From contig CALUUL010000099.1 in the NCBI GenBank assembly GCA_944323945.1, positions 1-5,446 on the forward strand: 5,446 bases of DNA, given 5' to 3'. Source of the DNA: Candidatus Gastranaerophilales bacterium. GTDB lineage: Bacteria; Cyanobacteriota; Vampirovibrionia; Gastranaerophilales; Gastranaerophilaceae. This document shows, in pieces, positions 1 through 5,446 of this stretch (its first letter is position 1; each line of letters starts with the position of its first letter). The notes under the pieces were generated by a model, which made no database searches, was not told the DNA's origin, and saw only the letters and a list, made by a program, of their open reading frames with translations. The position numbers were made by a program, and so were the translations under genes.

Positions 1-152
1 CCACGTTGTCCTTTAAGATATGTTTTATTCCTTTTCTTCTTATCTTCAATTTTAATTTTATTTTGTTCAATGCGTTCTTTTTGTCTTATTTCTTTTATCT
101 TTTTTAGGTCTAACACATCAACATATCCATATTCATCATCATAATATTTCAT
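1..152 (-). CDS. 5' part of an unrecognised, highly charged protein (runs off left edge)
   Basis: An open frame starts at ATG 152-150 and stays open to the window edge, giving 50 whole codons plus two bases of a Gly codon. The N-terminus is acidic and tyrosine-rich (MKYYDDEYGYVDVLD). A run of about 35 residues rich in Lys, Arg, Glu and Ile follows, which looks like a charged helix or possible coiled coil. No family is recognisable and the C-terminal part is missing, so I assign no function. The only other in-frame start after the upstream stop (TAA at 173-171) is TTG at 170-168. I prefer the ATG. Neither start has a Shine-Dalgarno sequence. A promoter-like extended -10 lies immediately upstream, with a predicted transcription start at the ATG itself. 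The gene follows the helicase gene by 42 bp on the same strand, so it may belong to the same locus while being expressed separately. That it is a real gene rests on the continuous frame, the codon use resembling its neighbours and the promoter. Confidence 0.68.
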   Translation of the reverse strand, partial: MKYYDDEYGYVDVLDLKKIKEIRQKERIEQNKIKIEDKKKRNKTYLKGQR

Positions 153-158
153 AAAATC

Positions 159-187
159 ATTATAGCACAATTAAGATTTTTTCTAAA
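159..187 (-). promoter_or_regulatory. Extended -10 promoter for the left-edge gene
   Basis: On the minus strand a perfect TATAAT (164-159) is preceded by TGC, giving the extended -10 form TGCTATAAT. A -35-like TTTAGA (187-182, four of six matches to TTGACA) lies exactly 17 bp upstream. The element fits within the 42-bp gap after the helicase stop codon. Counting the last base of TATAAT as -7 puts +1 at position 152, the A of the downstream ATG. AT-rich DNA gives chance TATAAT matches often. The TG extension, the ideal spacing and the placement in the only gap large enough to hold a promoter make this one credible. Confidence 0.55.
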
Positions 188-194
188 AATAATT

Positions 195-3100
195 TTATGA
201 TAATAACCATGTTAAATATTCTTTTGCCCAACCTCTTGACATAGTATCGTGATATGCTTGATTGTCATAATTTCTCAAACAACCATAACAACAAGTTTCT
301 TCGCCACAGCCACATTTACCATCTACTTTCTTTAATGCTTCAACTAAAATTTCTTTTATATGTCCAAGCATTCTTTTCACATGTCCTGCACCATTTGGAA
401 CTGTATCAAATAATGTCACACTAAATCCATTAGTATCTCCATTTTTCCAAACAGCACCGCCAATTTCTCTTCTATCTATTTCCATAAACTTTGATGCTCC
501 TTCAATTATAGCATAAAGTATGGACTCATATTCTGCCATAGGATTTTTATATTGTGGCAAATGTAAAACCAAAGCATCAGATGTAAAATGATGCCCTAAA
601 TAACAACTCACTAACTTACCTGTGCAAGGGAAATTATTTGCAGTTCTATGCTCATGAGATGTTGATCCAGCTTTTGTCAAACTAAGTTGAACATAACCGC
701 ATTTTTCACAAACATTAAAAGCTAATCCGATATTTCTATTTTTAGAAGCATATTTTCCTCTGTTGATAACAAACATTTCTCCGTGTGGTGAATAAACAGA
801 ATGTATAACTTTATCTTTTAAGACAATATCATTTTCTTCAATTTTAGCATTTTTTTCAAATCCATTGAAAAATGTCTCTGAAAAATATTTAACTTCATCT
901 TTTAATTTTACAGATTCTTTATCAGAGTCTTTTGTGATAAAACCAAATTGTGGAATAACCATTTGCTTATATTTTAATGTTCTATGACAACATGTTTGCT
1001 CTCTGTTAAGACTTTCTACGCCTAGTGCAGTCTTATAAAAATATATTTTCCCACAACTTTCGCATATAGCGAAATCATAAGTAGGCCATTCTCTGTTGGG
1101 TTGTTTCTTTAAAGCATAAGGCTTCCAAAATTTTCCATTTGCAACGACTTGACTTCCTGGGGCGTATTCAGTAATTGCCATTCTCAAATCTCTGTTTAAA
1201 TCTATTGAACTTTTAACAATATCGCTTGTGTTCAAATCTAGTGGCACAACATACACAGGGAAGCCATATCTTGGAAGAACATTATTTTCTGCCAGAAATG
1301 CGATATAATCTTTTGAATTGTATGTTCCTATCAATCTTTTTAATTTGCCCGCTTCCGAATATTTCTTTTCTTCCGAATATTTTTCTTCTGCATTTGATAA
1401 TTCATTTATAGAAGCTTCAAAATTATTGATTGCATTATCTAAACAAGCATCTTCATTGTTAGGATTATTGTTATCAACCAATTTTTTAACAAATGCCCAA
1501 TCATTGTCAACGCCAAGTTCTTTCTTTATCTCTTCCGGGACAATAATATTGATTGATTTAAAAAGGTCTTGCGGTTTTTTGCTTAAAATATTATATAATT
1601 CAATGTTCAAATTAGGATGATTATCATGTGCCAACAAATCTTTCACGGATTTAAGGTTGTATCCTATATAACTTAAATAACTAAAAATAATCGAATGAAT
1701 ATGTCTTCTAACAAGATAGGCATTATTCAACTCTATGTAAGGAGCTTGTATAATACCATTAATCATCTTGACAGGGTCATTATAATAAGTTAAATCGTGT
1801 GACCTTCTCTTGGCAAAAGTCAATATAAACGCAGCAGATGAGCCTCTTCTTCCTGCACGCCCAGCTCTTTGAATATAATTAGATGTTTCTGGGGGAACAT
1901 TTCTCAAAACGACAGACTCAAGAGAACCAATATCAACACCCATTTCAAATGTTGTTGAACAACTTAAAATGTTAACTTCATTTTCCTTGAAATGTTTTTG
2001 TAAATCGGTTGCAGTTTGGCTTGAAATTTGTGCTGTATGCTCTTTGGCATTCATAGGTATCAATTGAATATTAGAAAAACTTTGGCGATAATAATCTCCT
2101 CTATCTTCATTTTCATTTATTTCAATTAAATTTCCATCGCAATTTGTCTTTGTACATATTCCGAAAAGATTGATTTTTACAGTTTCTCCACATTTATCAC
2201 ATACATAGAGTTTGCCCTTTTGTTTTTCAAAAGAGATATTATCCAATCTTAACTGATAATAACCATTTGCTTTATCTCGAATTAAAATAGGTAATTTTGT
2301 AAAGAAATAATTCTCATTAAACGAATTTGAAAGTTCATCAAGAAAATTTAGAGTCTTTTCATTACTTTCTACTTGATTAAGGCCTTTGTGTTCAAAGAAA
2401 TGCTGTAAATAATTTAAACGACTATTTGTTCTTTTGTCAGAAGGCTTAAATCCAAAAACTTGATAATCTTTTCCTCTTTCTCCACCTTGACTTTTAAAAT
2501 ATGCATTTCTATTTTTAGGCTCAAAAGCATCATCTGTAGGACTAACACCTTCTGGAAATTGCACACAACCTTGTCTTCTTAAACTGTCAAACAACATATA
2601 AATTATGTTAAGAAATTCATCTTTTGAAATCTCATAATCATTACAAAAATGGTCAATAACTATACTATCAATTTTATCCAAAGAATTTATTTTAATATTT
2701 ATCATTCCAAGTCTATTTAAAGACATTCTTGGGTCCAATTCGATAACTTCTTGCATAATGTGCTGTTTAGCAATACTTTTTTTATCATCGTCATTGTTTA
2801 TATCATAAAACAATTTATGTTCATTTGCTATTCTAAAACATCTTTCTGATAGCAAATTAAAACTTATAGATTCTTCATTCATATCTTTAATAACATTGTA
2901 GATAATATTTTTCCATAACCAATCGTTATATCTGTTTTGTATAAAAATTGCAAATTTAGCGGCATCTTGTCTATTGTCTGAAAATACCAATAATTTTCTG
3001 CCATTTACAGTTTCATCTTCTAAATTACTTATGCTTCCCCAAATGCTATCCGTTTTTATTTCTTCTTTTTTAGTTTTTTCTTCAGGCAATAATTGGTAAA

Positions 3101-4931
3101 GTTTTCGTGTCAACATTTCTGTTGCAGAATCTTCACTTGTGGTGAGTTTTCTTATAGTTCCTTTATTAAACTTTCCACATTTATAGCAATTATTTTTTCT
3201 TGCTTTTGCAGGAATTCTTGTCATTTTTATAAAGTTAGTAGCATTTATTCCACAACAAGAAATAGTTTCTGGAACTTTTGCTGGGAAAAGTTTGCCACAC
3301 TTTGGACACATAACATATTCCTGTTTATCTTCTTCGGAGTAGGTAAATTCATCTAACGAATCATCTTCATCAATAGAAATCTCTCCATCGGACAAAGAAA
3401 GCATAAATAAGTCATTGTTATCATCTTCGGTTGGTATAAGATATTCTTCGCCATTTATTACATCAACAGAGCCAACTATATATTCTTGTCCGCATTTCAT
3501 ACAGTTTAATAATTCATAAACTTTATATCCATTATACTCTTTTTTTCTATCAGTAAAGATTTTTACATCATCAGCAAAAGTTATAAAACCGCCTTCCAAT
3601 GTTCTTGCAAAAACATGGTATTTAGCATTTATTAATGGATTTCCATCAGTTGGCGAAATTGCTTCTCCACAAAGTTCAATGGTTTTTGCAATTGTATCTT
3701 CCAAATTTGTATCTATAATTTTTAAATCATGTTTTAATTCATCCGACAATTCTTGAATAGTCATAGTCTTTTGCAAGATTCTTTTTCTTATTTCATAAAC
3801 GAATTTATCTTGCGACAAGATATTGTATAATTTTGCAGATTTATCATCTTTATTATAATTTTGGTATTCAGCAAAAAGTTGTTGGTAATAAGACAAATCT
3901 TTAATTTGTCCACTTACTTCCAACAATGGTAATCTGTCAGATTGAATAATTGAATTTTTATCAAAATATTCATAAAATAAATCTTTTGCAAAATCTACAA
4001 CTTTTTCAATTTCGCCTTCTTCTCCACCAAGTGTAGCACTTGTTCCAATACAAGTTAGACAATTGTCAATTCTTCCAAAAACTGCTTCCTTTAATCTTCT
4101 TATCAACATTGCGACTTCTGTTCCATGTGCACCTTTGTATGTATGTGCTTCATCTAAAACAAGAAATTTGAATTTATCGCTATATTTACCTTTAAAAATT
4201 TTTTGACTTGTTGCTCTTAAAAGCATATATTCAAGCATTGCATAATTTGTAATAAGAATATGTGGCGGTCTTGCTTCCATTTCAGCACGAGTAAGCAGTT
4301 CATTGTCTAAAGCATCACTACCATTAACTCTTTTATATCTTTCATTTGCTTCTTTTCTGCCTTTTGGGATATTCTCTCTATTGCCTTCTGGCGTTTCTCC
4401 AATATATCTGCCAAAGGTTATTTGTGGCAAATTTTTTAAAGATTCTCTTAACCTTCCAATTTGGTCATTTGCTAGTGCATTCATTGGGTATATTAAAAGA
4501 GCTCTAACACCTGGTGATAGGGTGTTATTATCAAATTCATTAAGCAGTTCATTTATTATCGGAATAAAGAAGCATTCTGTTTTACCAGAACCAGTTCCAG
4601 ATGCGACAATTATACTTCTATTATTATTGACCAATTTTATTGCTTTTTCTTGATGGTTATATCGTTTATAAACTGCATATTCATCATAAGTGAAGGCATT
4701 TTTAATATTTTTATTTAACACACCTTCTTCAACCAATTCTTTTAATGTATGAGTCCCTTTATACGGCATAGTTGCCTGTATAAATGGTCCTTTTAACAAT
4801 TGACATTCTTTGGACAAGGCATCTTTTGCTGCTTTGTTAATTTTGTCATTTCTAAATGTAAATTGTGCATCAAGGAAGTCTTTATATGCTTCGTTTAATT
4901 GGTTAAATGTTTTTATCGGGTCTAGTGCCAT
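195..4931 (-). CDS. Large DEAH-type SF2 helicase with zinc clusters and C-terminal DUF1998 (DruE-like, probable phage defence)
   Basis: A 1578-aa ATP-dependent superfamily 2 nucleic-acid helicase or translocase, expected in the cytoplasm. The first RecA lobe shows HQEKAI (93-98), Walker A GTGSGKT (112-118), YPMNAL (148-153), ITNYAMLEYML (227-237), DEAH (260-263) and GTSATL (296-301). The second lobe shows FSDNRQDAA (650-658), TTFEMGVDIG (993-1002) and QRAGRAGR (1021-1028). Long insertions hold cysteine pairs or clusters at 477/480, 542/545/559/560, 582/585 and 911/914/926/931. The C-terminal third has LPRYGFPV (1219-1226), EYAPGSQVVANGK (1255-1267), cysteine clusters at 1290/1293/1314/1315 and 1408/1411/1436/1443, then DUF1998/MZB with LFDTVPNGAGHV (1507-1518) and Cys 1540, 1542, 1547, 1548 and 1551. 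All core motifs are intact, with no frameshift. The ATG is fixed by AAAAAGGAG nine bases upstream. The protein is about twice as long as MrfA (YprA), the DUF1998 helicase of DNA repair, and its plan matches the giant defence helicases such as Druantia DruE. Helicase and DUF1998 identity is near certain; the defence role is inferred from architecture. Confidence 0.96.
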   Translation of the reverse strand: MALDPIKTFNQLNEAYKDFLDAQFTFRNDKINKAAKDALSKECQLLKGPFIQATMPYKGTHTLKELVEEGVLNKNIKNAFTYDEYAVYKRYNHQEKAIKLVNNNRSIIVASGTGSGKTECFFIPIINELLNEFDNNTLSPGVRALLIYPMNALANDQIGRLRESLKNLPQITFGRYIGETPEGNRENIPKGRKEANERYKRVNGSDALDNELLTRAEMEARPPHILITNYAMLEYMLLRATSQKIFKGKYSDKFKFLVLDEAHTYKGAHGTEVAMLIRRLKEAVFGRIDNCLTCIGTSATLGGEEGEIEKVVDFAKDLFYEYFDKNSIIQSDRLPLLEVSGQIKDLSYYQQLFAEYQNYNKDDKSAKLYNILSQDKFVYEIRKRILQKTMTIQELSDELKHDLKIIDTNLEDTIAKTIELCGEAISPTDGNPLINAKYHVFARTLEGGFITFADDVKIFTDRKKEYNGYKVYELLNCMKCGQEYIVGSVDVINGEEYLIPTEDDNNDLFMLSLSDGEISIDEDDSLDEFTYSEEDKQEYVMCPKCGKLFPAKVPETISCCGINATNFIKMTRIPAKARKNNCYKCGKFNKGTIRKLTTSEDSATEMLTRKLYQLLPEEKTKKEEIKTDSIWGSISNLEDETVNGRKLLVFSDNRQDAAKFAIFIQNRYNDWLWKNIIYNVIKDMNEESISFNLLSERCFRIANEHKLFYDINNDDDKKSIAKQHIMQEVIELDPRMSLNRLGMINIKINSLDKIDSIVIDHFCNDYEISKDEFLNIIYMLFDSLRRQGCVQFPEGVSPTDDAFEPKNRNAYFKSQGGERGKDYQVFGFKPSDKRTNSRLNYLQHFFEHKGLNQVESNEKTLNFLDELSNSFNENYFFTKLPILIRDKANGYYQLRLDNISFEKQKGKLYVCDKCGETVKINLFGICTKTNCDGNLIEINENEDRGDYYRQSFSNIQLIPMNAKEHTAQISSQTATDLQKHFKENEVNILSCSTTFEMGVDIGSLESVVLRNVPPETSNYIQRAGRAGRRGSSAAFILTFAKRRSHDLTYYNDPVKMINGIIQAPYIELNNAYLVRRHIHSIIFSYLSYIGYNLKSVKDLLAHDNHPNLNIELYNILSKKPQDLFKSINIIVPEEIKKELGVDNDWAFVKKLVDNNNPNNEDACLDNAINNFEASINELSNAEEKYSEEKKYSEAGKLKRLIGTYNSKDYIAFLAENNVLPRYGFPVYVVPLDLNTSDIVKSSIDLNRDLRMAITEYAPGSQVVANGKFWKPYALKKQPNREWPTYDFAICESCGKIYFYKTALGVESLNREQTCCHRTLKYKQMVIPQFGFITKDSDKESVKLKDEVKYFSETFFNGFEKNAKIEENDIVLKDKVIHSVYSPHGEMFVINRGKYASKNRNIGLAFNVCEKCGYVQLSLTKAGSTSHEHRTANNFPCTGKLVSCYLGHHFTSDALVLHLPQYKNPMAEYESILYAIIEGASKFMEIDRREIGGAVWKNGDTNGFSVTLFDTVPNGAGHVKRMLGHIKEILVEALKKVDGKCGCGEETCCYGCLRNYDNQAYHDTMSRGWAKEYLTWLLS
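1352..1387 (-). repeat. Two tandem 18-bp units inside the helicase gene
   Basis: Two adjacent 18-bp units, 1352-1369 and 1370-1387, match at 16 of 18 positions. They share an unbroken 13-base core, CTTCCGAATATTT on the plus strand. The period is a multiple of three, so the frame is kept and the protein carries KYSE twice, six residues apart (1184-1187 and 1190-1193). The repeat lies in a Glu/Lys-rich probable helical linker between the helicase core and the conserved C-terminal third. It looks like a small slippage or duplication event in a tolerant linker. Confidence 0.75.
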
Positions 4932-4934
4932 TTT

Positions 4935-5446
4935 TTATATCTCCTTTTTATGTGATGATTGATTTAATATTTCAGAAAGCAAGGCTTTTGGAAAATCTTT
5001 CAACAAATTTTTTATATATTTTGATATTGTTACTAACAAAGGAATATTATTTTGTATATCGTGTTGATTTAATATCAAATCAACTATAATCATCAAAATT
5101 TGCTTTTCTTCTTTATATTTTGAAAATTCAGAAAATGCTTTAAGCATCTTCATTTTTTGTTGAATATAGTCAACTTTATCTACTTCTGGGAATAAATAAT
5201 ATTTTTTTGCCCAAAGAAAATTTTCTTTATCTGTAAAGTTGTCTAAAAATTTTAAATTGTTATTCGTTATTTCTTCTAAAAGTTCAACATTATTTTTTAA
5301 ACAAACATATACAAAGTAAAGATATTTATTATAATCTAATAATTCTATAAGAACATCTCTATCCATTTGATTTTCTTTTTTTGTTATTGGGAAATACAAA
5401 ACCAATTCATTTGCTATTTTATCAAATTGTTCTTTGCTTAAATCAT
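4935..5446 (-). CDS. 3' part of an unrecognised helical protein (enters from right edge)
   Basis: The frame ends at TAA (4937-4935) and is open from the right edge, giving 169 whole codons. The first possible start is TTG at 5405-5403 and the first ATG is at 5366-5364. Neither has a good ribosome binding site, and the 13 codons before the TTG read as ordinary coding sequence (DLSKEQFDKIANE). The true start is therefore probably outside the window and this is the C-terminal part of a longer protein. The visible part is rich in Leu, Lys, Asn, Ile and Glu, with hydrophobic stretches such as KYLYFVYVCL (visible residues 40-49), QILMIIVDLIL (115-125) and PLLVTI (135-140) alternating with charged segments. 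That pattern suggests a bundle of amphipathic helices, not a membrane protein. I see no zinc, nuclease or NTPase motif and recognise no family. It ends 3 bp before the helicase start, and its last codons contain the helicase ribosome binding site, so the two are very likely co-transcribed and functionally linked. Confidence 0.82.
   Translation of the reverse strand, partial: DLSKEQFDKIANELVLYFPITKKENQMDRDVLIELLDYNKYLYFVYVCLKNNVELLEEITNNNLKFLDNFTDKENFLWAKKYYLFPEVDKVDYIQQKMKMLKAFSEFSKYKEEKQILMIIVDLILNQHDIQNNIPLLVTISKYIKNLLKDFPKALLSEILNQSSHKKEI
4941..4949 (-). promoter_or_regulatory. Ribosome binding site of the helicase, inside the upstream gene
   Basis: The minus strand reads AAAAAGGAG, a strong Shine-Dalgarno match, with nine bases between it and ATG 4931-4929. 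It overlaps the Lys-Lys-Glu codons near the end of the upstream gene. That gene's TAA (4937-4935) lies between this site and the start codon. The arrangement fixes the helicase start and is typical of translational coupling, with ribosomes finishing the first gene positioned to restart on the second. Confidence 0.88.

Noticed and set aside
165..194. Possible terminator after the helicase gene (ATTTTT and AAAAAAT close together)
   Set aside because: The arms are pure A/T, only two bases apart and unable to form a stable stem-loop. They also overlap the putative promoter. No G/C-rich stem with a T-run is present.
1226..1620. Plus-strand open frames of 61 and 100 codons within 1226-1411 and 1318-1620
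   Set aside because: They lie opposite conserved helicase coding sequence, overlap each other in different frames, and their products are low-complexity Phe/Leu/Ser/Ile-rich strings typical of antisense reading of AT-rich genes.
3093..3356. Plus-strand frame of 87 codons with many Cys and Phe residues
   Set aside because: It is the antisense shadow of the helicase cysteine-cluster region and has no supporting ribosome binding site or recognisable motif.
4303..4653. Plus-strand frame of 116 codons
   Set aside because: It is antisense to the conserved Walker A to NYAMLEY region of the helicase. Conservation pressure there is explained by the minus-strand gene.
4907..5089. Plus-strand frame of 60 codons with a hydrophobic, membrane-like product
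   Set aside because: It spans the junction of the two coupled minus-strand genes and is antisense to both. The hydrophobic character comes from reading Lys-rich codons in reverse.
4935..5405. Treating the right-edge gene as a complete 156-aa protein starting at TTG 5405
   Set aside because: The frame stays open to the window edge, the 13 codons before the TTG look coding, and no ribosome binding site precedes it. A start outside the window is more likely, though a start at ATG 5366 cannot be fully excluded.
1..5446. CRISPR array, tRNA or insertion-sequence ends
   Set aside because: The window is almost fully coding. I saw no regularly spaced repeats beyond the single 18-bp pair, no cloverleaf-like segment, and no terminal inverted repeats or transposase motifs.

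Overview
The window is AT-rich (roughly 30% G+C by eye). It uses the standard code as far as I can see: tryptophan is TGG, stops are TAA, and the one clear ribosome binding site is AAAAAGGAG. This fits a low-GC Gram-positive bacterium (Clostridia, Bacilli or Erysipelotrichia type), but other AT-rich lineages are possible and no taxonomic marker is present. All supported genes lie on the minus strand, so transcription runs from the right edge to the left edge.

Layout in the direction of transcription. (1) 5446-4935: the C-terminal part of a gene that enters from beyond the right edge. It encodes a helical, Lys/Leu/Asn-rich protein of unrecognised family. (2) 4931-195: one very large gene (1578 aa) for a superfamily 2 DEAH-type helicase. 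It carries several zinc-binding cysteine clusters and a C-terminal DUF1998 (MZB) domain, the architecture found in the large helicases of phage-defence loci such as DruE of Druantia. (3) 194-153: a 42-bp gap holding a good extended -10 promoter. (4) 152-1: the first 50 codons of another minus-strand gene, highly charged and unrecognised, running off the left edge.

The helicase and the gene before it are tightly linked. Only 3 bp separate them, and the helicase ribosome binding site lies inside the last codons of the upstream gene, so they probably form one operon with coupled translation. The last gene seems to have its own promoter, placed so that transcription would start at or next to its ATG.

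The most likely reading is a slice of a bacterial defence locus centred on a DruE-like helicase. Both possible partner genes are cut by the window edges and neither visible part matches a partner I can name, so the system type (Druantia, DISARM-like or an unnamed arrangement) cannot be settled here. I see no tRNA, rRNA, CRISPR array, insertion sequence or convincing terminator.
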